In this document: piece by piece, positions 9,279-19,200 of the stretch | Layout of the letters: the number at the start of each line of letters is the position of its first letter | Position numbering within the stretch: position 1 is the first letter of the stretch | NCBI RefSeq assembly: GCF_003112535.1 | Contig: NZ_BEWA01000013.1 | Span: 248,001 to 312,000, forward strand | DNA from: Streptomyces rishiriensis | Lineage (GTDB): Bacteria > Actinomycetota > Actinomycetes > Streptomycetales > Streptomycetaceae | Direction: 5' to 3' | Length of the DNA: 64,000 nt | Position numbers and translations under genes: made by a program | The notes under the pieces: model-generated | Told to the model about the DNA's origin: nothing | The model's database searches: none | The model's input: the letters and a program-made list of their open reading frames with translations, nothing else

Positions 9279-9333
9279 CTGCGGTGCTCCGTAAGGGATA
9301 AGGAGATAGGGAAAAAGGGGGGAAAGATGAAGA

Positions 9334-9360
9334 GGGAAGGAGGGAAGGAGGGAAGGAGGG
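9334..9360. repeat. Purine-rich tandem repeat between two genes
   Basis: Three exact copies of GGGAAGGA in a purine-only tract of about 60 bp, in the gap between the hydrolase gene and the lipoprotein gene. It would form a pyrimidine-rich stretch in the leftward transcript. No hairpin is evident. Confidence 0.6.
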
Positions 9361-9401
9361 CAGAGGGAACGAGACGGAGCCGGGGGGGACGCCCCCGGGC
9401 G

Positions 9402-11519
9402 TCAGGCGCCCTTCTCGTGACCCGTTCCGTCGCCTTCGACGGGGTTGGTGCCCTGCGGGATGGGGACCCGGTAGACGCCGGTGATCTTGTCCTGGTAGTC
9501 CCAGTTGCTGAACTCCACCGTCTTGCCCGGCCGTGGAGCGTGGATGATCTTGTGACCCTTGGGGTCCCAGACCAGGCCCACGTGCCCCGAGTGGTTGCCC
9601 TCCGGCCGGAAGAAGATCACGTCGCCCGGCTGGGCCTGCGAGAGCGGCACCTCGTACTTCTTGAGGTACGGCTCCTGGGTGTACGTGGTCGTACCGATGT
9701 CGATCTTCCCGCCGCTGGCCATGTAGTACGCCCACTGCGTGAAGCTGGAGCAGTCGAAGCTGGTGGGGTTCTGCCCCTGCAGCCGGGGAGCTCCGAACAC
9801 GTAGGGGACGCCGATGCCCCGCTGGGCCCAGCCGAGGACCGCGCGGATCACCGGGTCGTCGGAGTCGGGCAGGACGCCGGAGGCGCCGGCGCCGTCGGGG
9901 GGGACGGCCGCGCTGCCGTTCTCCTGCGCACAGTCGGCGTACTGGGCGTCCTTTCCCTTGCCCTTGCCGTCGTCGACGGAACCCGGGACGGTGCCGTAGT
10001 CAGGGTTGGCGGTGATCCGGCCCTTCATCCACTCCTGAGGGTCGACCATGCCGGGGCCCGCGTCCTGGCCGGCGACGAAGGGGTTGTCGACCCCGGGGAC
10101 GCGCACCTCCCAGTGCAGGTGGGGCCCGGTGACGTTGCCGGTCGCGCCGACGGTGCCGATCTGGTCGCCGCGCTTGACGGTCTGGCCGACGGACACCTTG
10201 ATCGAGGTCTGGTGGGCGTAGAGCGAGATGACGCCGCCCTCGTGCTGGATCTCGGTCTCGTTTCCGTACGAGCCGCCGGGACCCGCGTGGACGATCTTGC
10301 CGTCGGCCGCGGCGTAGATCGGGGTGCCGGACGGCGCCACGAGGTCGAGGCCGGTGTGGTAGCCGAGGCTCCACATGGCGCCGTTCTGGTGGTACTTGGT
10401 GCCCAGCGTGTAGGCGCCCTCCTTGATGGGCCACTGCCAACCCGCCCCGCCCGTGGGCTGCTTGGCCGCCGGGAACGCGACGGGAACGGCGGCGCTCGCG
10501 CCTGGAGCGCTCACCGTGTACCCGGCCGGCGCCATGGCCGTGGTGGTCTTCTCCTCGTCGCCGCCGGGCAGCGGCGGGGTGGACCACGAGCGCGGAGCCG
10601 TCGCCGCGATGCTCAGCGCGGAAGTGGGCTGGGCGTTGTTGCCGACCGGCTCCGGAATGTCCGACTGCTGGCCCAGGGTGGGGAAACCGGGATTCTTGTC
10701 GACGGCCTCCTTCAGGTGCGCGTACCAGCGTTTGATGAGCTCCTGGTCGCCGGTGAGCACCCCGTGGTAACGGGTGGCCTGGGTGATGACGACGCGCGGG
10801 TAGATGGTGTTGGACGCCGTCGAGCCCGAGTAGATCTGGAGCGCCTTGAACGGCGCGGTCTCGGCCTTGTTGGCGTGCAGGTAGTTGGCCGCGGCCCAGG
10901 CGGCGTCGTCGATGTTGTACAGGTCCTTCTTGCCGTCGCCGTTGCCGTCGGCGCCGTAGTCGGTCCACGCGGGGGTGCCGAACTGCAGGATGCCCATGTA
11001 GCCGAGGGAGTTCTTGCCGCCGGGCGCGGCCGACTTGTCCTGGCCGAACTTGGTCTCCTGATACATCTGACCGGCGATGAGCCCCCAGTCGAGACCGTCG
11101 TACCGGGCTGCGGCGCGCATCGCCGCAAGGATCATCTTCGGCGGTATCTCGTTGCGGGCGGTCTCGCTCGGCATGTACATCTTGCCCGCCGGCAGGATGG
11201 GATTGGTGGCCGCCGCGTCACCGGTGTTGCCGGCGTTCGCGTTGTCGGCATAGTCGCCGCACGCGGCCGCGACGGCGCCGTTGCCGGTTCCGCCGATCAT
11301 CCCCATCAGGATGACGGTCACCAGCGATATGCCGCCGAAGGTCAGCAGGCCGCCGCTGCCCCCGAGGACGAGCCAGAGTTTGAGGTTGCCCTTGTCCTTG
11401 TCCTTGCCCTTGCCGTCGCCCTGATCACCTCCGCCCGACGCGGCCTGACGCGCCTTCTTGGCAGTCTTGGCGACCTTGGCGGCCTTCTGCGCGGCCGCCA
11501 GTACGGCGGGTGCCACCAT
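9402..11519 (-). CDS. Three-domain peptidoglycan hydrolase (SLT, M23, NlpC/P60)
   Basis: 705 residues. After a basic N-terminus comes one membrane anchor (about residues 50-75, LWLVLGGSGGLLTFGGISLV). Then three cell-wall hydrolase domains follow: a lytic-transglycosylase SLT fold (LIAGQMYQETKFG, SLGYMGILQFG; about 130-240), an M23 LytM metallopeptidase with its zinc motifs (YHTGLDLVAPSG, GPHLHWEV; about 380-480), and an NlpC/P60 cysteine peptidase with the catalytic Cys (TSFDCSSFTQWAY) and His (GNHSGHVGLVWD; about 565-690). It probably opens the cell wall for assembly of the secretion-like complex, as VirB1-type proteins do. All key residues appear intact. It begins 6 bp after the upstream gene, suggesting translational coupling. 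Confidence 0.9.
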   Translation of the reverse strand: MVAPAVLAAAQKAAKVAKTAKKARQAASGGGDQGDGKGKDKDKGNLKLWLVLGGSGGLLTFGGISLVTVILMGMIGGTGNGAVAAACGDYADNANAGNTGDAAATNPILPAGKMYMPSETARNEIPPKMILAAMRAAARYDGLDWGLIAGQMYQETKFGQDKSAAPGGKNSLGYMGILQFGTPAWTDYGADGNGDGKKDLYNIDDAAWAAANYLHANKAETAPFKALQIYSGSTASNTIYPRVVITQATRYHGVLTGDQELIKRWYAHLKEAVDKNPGFPTLGQQSDIPEPVGNNAQPTSALSIAATAPRSWSTPPLPGGDEEKTTTAMAPAGYTVSAPGASAAVPVAFPAAKQPTGGAGWQWPIKEGAYTLGTKYHQNGAMWSLGYHTGLDLVAPSGTPIYAAADGKIVHAGPGGSYGNETEIQHEGGVISLYAHQTSIKVSVGQTVKRGDQIGTVGATGNVTGPHLHWEVRVPGVDNPFVAGQDAGPGMVDPQEWMKGRITANPDYGTVPGSVDDGKGKGKDAQYADCAQENGSAAVPPDGAGASGVLPDSDDPVIRAVLGWAQRGIGVPYVFGAPRLQGQNPTSFDCSSFTQWAYYMASGGKIDIGTTTYTQEPYLKKYEVPLSQAQPGDVIFFRPEGNHSGHVGLVWDPKGHKIIHAPRPGKTVEFSNWDYQDKITGVYRVPIPQGTNPVEGDGTGHEKGA

Positions 11520-11525
11520 GGCGGC

Positions 11526-12194
11526 TCACTCCCCCGATTCTTCAGAGGCGCCCACGTCGCCGAGACCGAAGATGTCGAAGCCGGAGACGACCCATTCGCC
11601 GCTCTCCTCCTTGACCGTCACCAGCCACCTGTTGGACTCGGTGACGGTCTTTCCGCCCGCGGTCCGCGCGGCGGACACGTTCACCACACTGGAGATCGAC
11701 CGTCCGCTGCCCCGCACCAGGTCGTCCGAGATCATCGCGTCCCGTACGACGGTCGCCGTGCCCTTGGACGAGCATCGGTCGGCCTCGCACTGGGCCCACG
11801 CCTTGCCCGCGGGCAGGGTGGTGGCCTGCTTCATCTGCGTGTCACCGCTGGTGAGGCCGAGCAGCGGAGCACTCCACGCCGCCGGGTTGCTCGCATGGTC
11901 GTACGTGCTGAGGCCGGCCATGTACTTCGCCATCACCTCGTGCGCCTCGGCCACTTCGGTGAGGGCGACGATGGGCGTGGCCCCGCCGCTCGGCTCCTGC
12001 TTGCCGTCCGATCCCGTGTCCGCGTTCGCGGCGTCCTGCCGTCCCGCCGACGGCGCGGCCGAAGCCGCCGCCCCGCCATCGCCTCCCTCGTCGCCGTCGA
12101 AGACGGTGAACACCGTGAGCACGGCGACCAGCAGAACTCCGAGCACCGCCAGGGCGAGCAGCCCCGAGCGCTTGCCCTCCTCAGGCAAATCCAC
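11526..12194 (-). CDS. Membrane-anchored conserved protein of the type IV-like cluster
   Basis: 222 residues from a GTG start at 12194 (VDLPEEGKRSG), preferred over longer frames because GGGAGG sits just upstream. One membrane segment follows directly (LLALAVLGVLLVAVLTVFTV), then an acidic, Gly/Ala-rich linker and an exported domain of about 140 residues (MAKYMAGLSTYDHASNPAAW, VVSGFDIFGLGDVG). The exported domain has the look of an NTF2-like/TcpC-type structural module. It lies 6 bp before the hydrolase gene. Likely a small channel-associated protein; the family is not firmly recognised. Confidence 0.7.
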   Translation of the reverse strand: MDLPEEGKRSGLLALAVLGVLLVAVLTVFTVFDGDEGGDGGAAASAAPSAGRQDAANADTGSDGKQEPSGGATPIVALTEVAEAHEVMAKYMAGLSTYDHASNPAAWSAPLLGLTSGDTQMKQATTLPAGKAWAQCEADRCSSKGTATVVRDAMISDDLVRGSGRSISSVVNVSAARTAGGKTVTESNRWLVTVKEESGEWVVSGFDIFGLGDVGASEESGE

Positions 12195-12397
12195 GTTCCC
12201 GCGCCTCCCTTGTGCTGAGCCGGTACGGCGGGTGACCGGGACACGGTAGGTGGCGGGGGAGGCGGGGAGTCGGGGGAATTCCCGGCGGGGAAACCCTGCG
12301 GGCGGGCAGCGGGAAAAGGGAGGAAACACCGGCCCGCCCCCACATCACCGTGCCGGCGTGTGCGGCGCGGGCGGCGTACGGCAGACGGGAGCCGTTC

Positions 12398-12760
12398 TCA
12401 CTCGGGCCGCGGATCCACCGGTAGCGGGTCGAACGGGTAGGCCGTGTGACCGTCCTTGGGCGAACAGGCCGCGAAGGGACCGGAGTCGGCGTCCATCAGC
12501 ACCCGCAGATGCGGGTCCGCATGGTGCAGCCACCACGTCGACATGCCGAGCGCCGGGTCCTGGCGCAGGTGTTCCCAGGCCAGCCACAGCGCCGACAGCC
12601 GGGCGCCGGCCTCGGGGTGCTCCCACCACTTCGGGCACCACGTCGCCGAAGAGCCGTTGACGCGACGGCGGATCACCTGCGCGAGGTAGTCGGAGACGAA
12701 GACGAAGACGTCCGCGAAGTAGAACTCCGGCTCCTCGGAAGCCGGTTCGGTGGCGGTCAT
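12398..12760 (-). CDS. DUF4913-like small soluble protein
   Basis: 120 residues, ATG at 12760. Acidic start, then an aromatic-rich core (FYFADVFVFVSDYLAQVIRR, WCPKWWEHPEAGARLSALW, AWEHLRQDP, STWWLHHADPHLRVLM) that fits the DUF4913 family, often seen beside mobile-element or conjugation-like genes of actinobacteria. No enzyme motif or membrane segment. It sits 43 bp after the upstream gene in the leftward unit. Role unknown. Confidence 0.7.
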   Translation of the reverse strand: MTATEPASEEPEFYFADVFVFVSDYLAQVIRRRVNGSSATWCPKWWEHPEAGARLSALWLAWEHLRQDPALGMSTWWLHHADPHLRVLMDADSGPFAACSPKDGHTAYPFDPLPVDPRPE

Positions 12761-12803
12761 CGCTCGACTCCTGCGGGTGGCTGCGATCGGGGCGCGGATG
12801 CGG

Positions 12804-13346
12804 TCAGGTCAGGACGATACCGAGCAGCAGCACCACCACCACGATCGCGCCCATCACGATGCGCGCCGTCGGGTCCTCGCGCTCCCACAGGTCGTGCACG
12901 ACGGCCCAGCCGGTCATACGGGCGGCGCGACCTCCCCGGAGACGGGCTCCGGCGCCCTGCTGCTCCTCGCCGTCGTCCCCGTCGCCCGGCAGGGGCGTCT
13001 GCGGTTCTTCGTCGATCCCGACCGGCAGTCCCTGTTGCTCCTGAGCCACCAGGACCATCTGCTCGAGGAGCTCGGGAATCGTGTTCGGCGTGAGGGGATA
13101 CGCGAAGGTCCCGTACGGCGTCTCCACGCACAGGCGGGCCTGCCAGGGGTCGCCGGGCTCGTAGCCGTCGACCCAGGCACGCTCGGCCTGGAAGACCTGA
13201 GGGGCCTGGGGTGCGTGGAGAACCTGAGGAGCCGGCACGGGGGCCGGGGCCTGCTGGACCGGTGGCGCCTGCGGGGGGATCTCCCCGGTACGCGGGTCGG
13301 GCTGCGGGGGGTACGGCTGCTGCGGGTACCCGTTGTGGTCGGTCAA
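12804..13346 (-). CDS. Tail-anchored, proline-rich membrane protein
   Basis: 180 residues from a TTG start at 13346 (LTDHNGYPQQPYPPQPD), supported by GGACGAGAG just upstream; the longer open frame is composition-biased noise. The first ~60 residues are Pro/Gln/Ala-rich. A folded middle follows (RLCVETPYGTFAYPLTPNTI), then an acidic stretch and a single C-terminal membrane segment (IVMGAIVVVVLLLGIVLT) ending at the stop. First gene of the leftward unit. Its opening TDHN matches the opening of the first gene of the divergent unit. Confidence 0.65.
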   Translation of the reverse strand: MTDHNGYPQQPYPPQPDPRTGEIPPQAPPVQQAPAPVPAPQVLHAPQAPQVFQAERAWVDGYEPGDPWQARLCVETPYGTFAYPLTPNTIPELLEQMVLVAQEQQGLPVGIDEEPQTPLPGDGDDGEEQQGAGARLRGGRAARMTGWAVVHDLWEREDPTARIVMGAIVVVVLLLGIVLT

Positions 13347-13680
13347 CTCTCGTCCTTCGCCGGGTCCGTCGGGTCCAGGGGGCGGGGCGCCGGGTGGCGG
13401 CGCCCGGCGCGCAGGGCACGCGCTCCCAGCGCATTGTGCGCCCGGAGCGGGTCGGTGCGGCACGCCCTCTCCCTTGCAGGTCCCTGATGCTTTTCCCGGC
13501 GGTTTTCCCGAGACAGACCTGCCGGGAATCCCCGGAGTCCCGGCGAGGAATGCGGCAGCGGTCTGGTGACAGGTCTTTGTCAGACTGCCAGCGCACCTGG
13601 CATGGCCAGGGCCCGTCGTGCGGTGCGGCCCTGACCCGCCCAGGCGGACGGGGAACCGACTCGCTGGAGTAACCGACTCG
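13347..13680. promoter_or_regulatory. Divergent control region of the type IV-like cluster
   Basis: 334 bp between the two divergent operons. It holds an 8-bp inverted repeat (GCGCCGGG 13387-13394, CCCGGCGC 13403-13410) in the leader of the leftward gene, a TGACA...TGTCA pair near 13568, and a direct repeat CCGACTCG just before the rightward ATG. No confident -35/-10 pair can be picked. Both operons must be controlled from here or from weak internal sites. Confidence 0.4.
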
Positions 13681-15360
13681 ATGACAGACCACAACAGCCC
13701 TGCTGGCGCGGTCGGCGGAGGCCAGCCTTCGGGGCAGCCCGGGCCCTTCGGTCCTTCCCAGCAGCCGCCGCAGCAGGCCTGGCAGGGACAGCAGGCCCCC
13801 GCTGCCCAACAGCCGCAGCCCGGCGCCCCGCAGGCTCCCCAGCCTCAGCAGCTTCCGTCCGACGCGGCCCGTGCCCAGGTCGCCGCCGCCTGGGTGCGCA
13901 ACACGCCCCGGGCCGGCCAGGCCGCCGTCCCGTCACTGCCGCCGCGCGAGACCCGCCCCCAGGGCGAGTCGAAGAAGGAGAAGCGCGAGCGGGAACGAGC
14001 CGCACGCAAGGCGGCCTACGAACAGAAGAAGGCGGAGAAGGAGCAGCGCAAGCACGGCGGCGCGTCGACGGCCTCCGCTGCCGCCGCACATGCCCCGGCC
14101 CCTGCCGGCCGGAGCGCGCCGCCCCAGCAGGGCCACGTGTCCCCTGCCGCCGGCTCCCCGACGCTCGCGCTGCGCGCGACGGGCGCCGTCGCCCCGGCCG
14201 CTGCGCAGGCCGCCACGCCGACCGCCGGCGGTCCCGTGCTCTCCCCGTCCGCCCCCAAAGCCGTACGCGACTTCGACGTCCCCAAGCCGGGCGGCCGGGT
14301 CTCCGGCGGCGGACGCCGTACGCACGTGGCGCTCCGCGCCACCCTCCTGATCACCACCTGCTTGTTCGCCCTCGGCTCCTGCGGAGTCATGGGGCTGGTG
14401 GTCGGCAAGTCGTCCGGCCCGTCGACCGCCGGCCTCGACGCGGCCGACGTGGACAAGTATCGCCTCACCGACTTCCCGACCCAGCAGGCGGCGACCTTCG
14501 CCGAGCAGTACGCCATGCTGTGCATGACCTTCTCCCCGGAGACCGCCTCCACGCGCCGGGCGAGCCTCGCGCGCTACGCCTCGGCCGGCGTCGACGCCGA
14601 GTGCGGCTGGAGCGGCGAGGGCACCTCCACCGCCGTCTCCGCCGCCTGGGACGGGACCGCCGAGCAGCTTCCCGAGTACGGCGACCACGGCCGCTACATC
14701 GGCGTACAGGTCCGCACGGACGACGGAACGCTGACGACGCTCACGGTTCCCGTCTATGTGCAGAACCTGAAGACGGGCGACGGCATGCGCGTCGCCGGCG
14801 ACGTGGGCCAGATGCCGCTGCCGGCCCGCGCCGACGTCCCGGAGCTCGACCTGAACGACGAGGTCAAGGACGACGCCCTGGCGCAACAGCTCAAGCAGCA
14901 GGTGCTGCCGGGTTACTTCTCCGCCTGGGGCGCCTCCGACGCCACCGCCATGGCCCGCTTCACGACGCCCGACGCCTCGCAGTCGGCCACCTCGGGTCTG
15001 TCCGGCCGGCTGAACACGCCGACGATCAACGACGTCGTCGCCCTGGTCCCCAAGAGCGTGCAGAACACCGACCCGTACCGTTACCCCGCCGGACAGGCCG
15101 TCGAGGCCCGCGTGATCGTCGACTGGGGCGACCCGAAGGGCGAGACGGTGCGCCGTGCCTACCGGATGACCGTGGTCAACACGGCCCAGGGCTGGTTCAT
15201 CAAGGACATCCGGGGCGGCGTGCTCGACTCACAGGGCGGGCGGGCCGACAGCGCCGACGACTCCGGCACCGCGTCCCCCTCGTCCGGCCCTTCCACGTCC
15301 GCGTCCCCGCCCGCCTCCCCCGCCAAGCCGTCGCCGAGCGGAAAGCCCGGCAAGTCCTGA
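13681..15360 (+). CDS. TcpC/VirB8-like conjugation-type membrane protein
   Basis: 559 residues, ATG at 13681 behind GGAG. Residues 1-210 are a cytoplasmic Pro/Gln/Ala-rich arm with a charged helix (KKEKRERERAARKAAYEQKK). One membrane segment follows (LITTCLFALGSCGVMGLVVG, about 222-242), then two exported NTF2-like domains in tandem (about 265-380 and 395-520), the plan of TcpC proteins of Gram-positive conjugation systems, counterparts of VirB8. The C-terminus is a Ser/Pro-rich tail. It probably forms the outward ring of the channel. First gene of the rightward operon; the next gene starts 65 bp later. Confidence 0.75.
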   Translation: MTDHNSPAGAVGGGQPSGQPGPFGPSQQPPQQAWQGQQAPAAQQPQPGAPQAPQPQQLPSDAARAQVAAAWVRNTPRAGQAAVPSLPPRETRPQGESKKEKRERERAARKAAYEQKKAEKEQRKHGGASTASAAAAHAPAPAGRSAPPQQGHVSPAAGSPTLALRATGAVAPAAAQAATPTAGGPVLSPSAPKAVRDFDVPKPGGRVSGGGRRTHVALRATLLITTCLFALGSCGVMGLVVGKSSGPSTAGLDAADVDKYRLTDFPTQQAATFAEQYAMLCMTFSPETASTRRASLARYASAGVDAECGWSGEGTSTAVSAAWDGTAEQLPEYGDHGRYIGVQVRTDDGTLTTLTVPVYVQNLKTGDGMRVAGDVGQMPLPARADVPELDLNDEVKDDALAQQLKQQVLPGYFSAWGASDATAMARFTTPDASQSATSGLSGRLNTPTINDVVALVPKSVQNTDPYRYPAGQAVEARVIVDWGDPKGETVRRAYRMTVVNTAQGWFIKDIRGGVLDSQGGRADSADDSGTASPSSGPSTSASPPASPAKPSPSGKPGKS

Positions 15361-15425
15361 CCGGGACGCGCCGTTCCGCATCCGCATACCGCTTGCCACT
15401 GCTTCACCACTCGAGAGGAAACACC

Positions 15426-15689
15426 GTGTACCTGGCCGCCACCACCATGGAGGACATGTTCGGAGAGATCGAGACGATCCTCCGCAACGCCGGAACGATG
15501 GTCGCCGTCATCGCCCTCCTCATCCTCGGCATCCGCATGCTCCTGTCGATGAAGCGCGGCGACGGCATGCGTGAGGCCTTCCAGGGCTTCGGCATGATCG
15601 CGCTCGCCGCCCTGATCATCGGCGGCGCCACCGGCCTCGCCGGACTGCTCATCGACCTCGGCGGCCAGATCGGCGGCGGCAAGGGCTGA
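15426..15689 (+). CDS. Small two-helix membrane protein (VirB2/TrbC-like)
   Basis: 87 residues from GTG at 15426, directly preceded by GAGAGGAAA. Two hydrophobic helices (MVAVIALLILGIRMLLSM and FGMIALAALIIGGATGLAGL) flank a short basic loop (KRGDGM), ending in a Gly-rich tail. Size, topology and position before the VirB3-like gene match the VirB2-type pilin or channel subunit of type IV systems. A pilus role is not proven: no long signal peptide is present. Confidence 0.7.
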   Translation: MYLAATTMEDMFGEIETILRNAGTMVAVIALLILGIRMLLSMKRGDGMREAFQGFGMIALAALIIGGATGLAGLLIDLGGQIGGGKG

Positions 15690-15744
15690 CGTCCGCCGTC
15701 GGCGGGACCGTCGTCCGTAGCCGTTCACACCGAGGAGTTCGCAC

Positions 15745-16227
15745 ATGAGCCAGGAGGCCCCGGAGCCGCTGGTCGCGTACGACCACACCGACCTGGTCAA
15801 CCGCCCCAAGCGGATCTGGAACTGGGGCAACATCCCGCTGCCGGGCCTGCTGCTGCCCGCGCTGGGCGCGGCCTTCGGCTTCGGGCTGGTCTGGCTCATC
15901 CTGCTGTTCACCGTGTCGGCGTTCCTGCCGTTCCTCGGGATGTCGATGTGGACGTCGATCCTCTACTTCGGGCCGCCGTTCGCCGTCTACTTCGTGTGGG
16001 GGCGGCCGCTGCCCTCGGCGCTCACGCTGAGCCAGCAGATCGTGGTGATGACCGACTGGTGGTTCCAGCCCAAGCGCCTCCAGGGCCTCGCCGCCGACCA
16101 GGAACCCGAGGAACTGCACTGGCAGGTCATCCTCTTCACGCCTGGCTCACCCCGGTGGCAGGCCCGCTACGAGGCTGCGCGCCGGGCGGCCGCCGAGCGC
16201 GGCAGCGCCTTCTCGACCTACCGCTGA
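15745..16227 (+). CDS. PrgI/TcpE-like (VirB3-like) membrane protein
   Basis: 160 residues, ATG at 15745 behind GAGGAG. A cytoplasmic start (LVAYDHTDLVNRPKRIWNWG) leads into two membrane helices (about residues 35-60 and 68-90) and a cytoplasmic C-terminal domain (VIVMTDWWFQPKRLQGL-like region, then HWQVILFTPGSPRW). This is the plan of PrgI/TcpE proteins that pair with VirB4 ATPases in Gram-positive type IV systems. The VirB4-like gene follows after 36 bp. Confidence 0.7.
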   Translation: MSQEAPEPLVAYDHTDLVNRPKRIWNWGNIPLPGLLLPALGAAFGFGLVWLILLFTVSAFLPFLGMSMWTSILYFGPPFAVYFVWGRPLPSALTLSQQIVVMTDWWFQPKRLQGLAADQEPEELHWQVILFTPGSPRWQARYEAARRAAAERGSAFSTYR

Positions 16228-16263
16228 CCCCCTACACGTCACCTACCGCAGGATGAGTCCTCC

Positions 16264-19200
16264 ATGTTCATGTTGATCCTTCTGGGCGGGGCGGCCGCCT
16301 TCTTCGTGGTCGCCATGATCATGGCCGCCTCGTCGAGCAAGAAGAACGGTCAGGGCGGCCAGCGCGGCTCGAACCGGTCCTCCTCGGCCCGCTCCAGGCA
16401 GTCCGGCTCCTCGGCCTCCGCCCGCCGCGAGGACCTCCGCCTCCCCTACCGCTACGCCGACGACATGATCTTCGTGCACGGCGACTCGGTGTGGACGGGC
16501 CTGGTCCTGCCCAACGCCATCGACGAGTACCTGAACGCCGGCGAGCTCCAGGCGATGGCCGAGGGGCCGGCCCGCGGTCTGCTCAACCTGGCCCGCGGCG
16601 ACCGCAACGTCGAGTGCCACTACCGCAAGGTCTACCAGCCGATCACCGCGATGACCTGGGCGGAGGAACTGAACGCGATCGCCTGGGAGCCCACCGAGAA
16701 CTACAAGGCGTACAACCTGCGCAAGGCCGAGTACCAGGAGCGCATCGGCGCCAAGCGCGAGCGCAACATCCTGCTGGTGAAGCTGGGTTCGCTGAAGCGC
16801 ACCAACGGCGGCAGCGGGGTCGTCGCCCAGGACGACGAGCCGTACGACGAGCCCGGCCTCCTGCGCGGCGTCCGCGGCGCCGCCGACCAGGCCGCCGCCA
16901 CCGCGACCGGCGTCGCCGACGAGTACCTCTCCCCGCACGTCCTCGCCGAGTGGACGCAGGTCGCCGTCGAGGTCCACGAGAGCCTGGAGGGCCTCAAGGG
17001 CGCGCCGCTCAGCCGTGAGGAGCTCGTCTGGCTGATCCGCAAGCCGCTCCACGGCGACCTTCCGGTCCCGCCGGAGCCGGTGCTCGGCTCGCGCGCCTGG
17101 GGCCCGAACCAGTTCGACCTGGTCGTCGACTTCTCCGGCGAGAACCGCAAGACGCACATCGTGCTCAACCAGTACGACGAGGTCACCGGCGAGCAGCAGA
17201 CCAGCTACACCACCACCCTCGTCGCCGCGAACTGGCCGGCCGAGACCCGCTTCCGCCAGTCGACGGCGTGGGCGCGGTACGCCGCCCAGCACGTGGACTT
17301 CCCCGTCGAGATCGACATGCGGTTCACGCTCATCCCGTACCTGAAGTTCAAGGACCGCGCCGACAAGATCCGCGGCAACCTCGTCGACGAGATGAACGAC
17401 ATGGCCAACTCCGGCCGCAGCCCCGACACCAGGCTGGCCACCCAGGTCACCCGCGCCCAGGAGCTCGTCGACGACATCGACGAGCACAAGATGCCGGGCA
17501 TGGAGGCACAGATCCGCTTCACGATCTCGGCCCACGACGTGAAGGAGCTGGAGCGCCGCCGCCGCGTCCTGGAGATGCAGTTCAAGCAGGACCTCAAGGT
17601 CACCCTGCTGCGTCCGACCCGCCAGCAGTGGCGCCTTCTGCAGTCCCAACTGCCCGGCGACGCGCCCAAGCTGCCCATCGCCCCCTACCTCCGCCTCCAG
17701 GAGGTGGAACAGCTCGGCGCCGGACTGCCCACGGCCGGCACGGAGTTGGGCGACAACCCGGAGCAGCGTTCCGGCAAGCGCCTGGGCTGGGTGGGCAATC
17801 TGGTCGGCTGGGCGGGCAAGATGCCGGTCCACTACTCGCTGCACGTGGGCCCGGCCCGCAACGACGGCGGCGGCCTCGCCATCGTCGGCGCGTCCGGCGG
17901 CGGCAAGTCCTCCCTCGCGCTGCAGAAGTTCTACGAGGAGTCCGAGTCGGGCGTCCGCTGCCTGGTCATCGACCCCAAGACCGACTTCGCCCAGATGTGC
18001 TACTACCTGGCCTTCGGCTCCCAGGTGAACGACCCGGACTTCGCGGGCGACGCGGAGACGGGCCTCCTCGGCACCCCCCAGAGCCGGTTCCAGCCGATCA
18101 ACCCCGAGTTCTGGGCGGAGACGGAGGTCGTCGACCTCCTCAAGGGCCAGGCGGGCGTCCTGGACCCGTGGGTCATCGCCCGCGACGTCCCCGCCGGCCG
18201 TCTGCTCGCCGAGTCGATGCTCCGCGGCTTCCTCGGCGACGAGGACTACCAGCGCGTCCGCCTGCCCGTCATCGAGGGCATGGCGACGGTCATCGGCCGC
18301 TACAACTCCGCGATCCGCCAGGCAGTCGAACAGGGCCACACCGCTCGCGACGCCGAACTGGCCGTTCCCCGGCCGACGTTGTGGCAGGTCGTCGACGAGG
18401 TCGTGGCGGCGTACGACCACGCGGTGGCCACCGGCGACCGCGAGGCCCAGAAGGACCTGAAGCTCGCGCAGATGCTCCTCACCGAGCTGCGCACCCTCCC
18501 CTACGCCCGGCTCTCCTTCGCCGAGCACCCGCAGCCGCTGTCCAGCATGCGCAAGCGCCGCACGGTCATCACCCTGCGCGGCTTCCAGTCGCCGGCCGCC
18601 TCCGACCCGCGCAACTGGAACCCGGCGGAGCGCCTCGCGGCGACGGCCCTCATGGCGGTCGTGGAACTCGGCAGCCAGATGCTCGACGTCGGCTACGAGA
18701 AGAACCCGGTGACCGGCGAGATCGGCCTGCGCCCCAAGGCCCTCTTCGTCGACGAGGCGTACGTCGTCACCGCGACCGAGTCCGGCCGCGACCTGATGCG
18801 CCGGGCGCTGAAGCAGGGCCGCTCCTACCTCGCGGTGACGGTCCTGATCACCCAGCAGGCCATCGACCTCGTGCAGATCGAGGACTCCGAGGCCCGCAGC
18901 GGCGGCGCCAACCAGATCCACACGGTGTTCGCCTTCAAGCAGAAGTCGGCGCAGGAGGCGTCCCTGGTGGCCCCGCTGCTCGGCCGCCCGGAGAACGACC
19001 CGAAGGTGATCGCCGCCCTGCAGGAGCTGCGCACGGGCGTCTGCCTCCAGCGCGACGCGGACAAGCGCGTCGGCACGGTCGCCGTCGACCTCGTCTTCCA
19101 GGAGATCCTCGCCGCCACGGACACCAACGGCACCACCCGCCCGGCCCGCCAGGGCGTCAACCCGCCCCTGAGCGTGTGGGACTGGACGTTCATGCAGGAG

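Noticed and set aside
7614..12218. A 1534-codon open frame on the plus strand
   Set aside because: It is antisense to five well-supported minus-strand genes and its composition is Gly/Arg/Val-rich, the usual mirror of GC-rich coding DNA.
13347..13680. Extension of the flanking genes into the divergent region
   Set aside because: The longer frames (to 13694 on minus and from 13618 on plus) would overlap head to head and lack ribosome sites; TTG 13346 and ATG 13681 both have them or fit domain starts.
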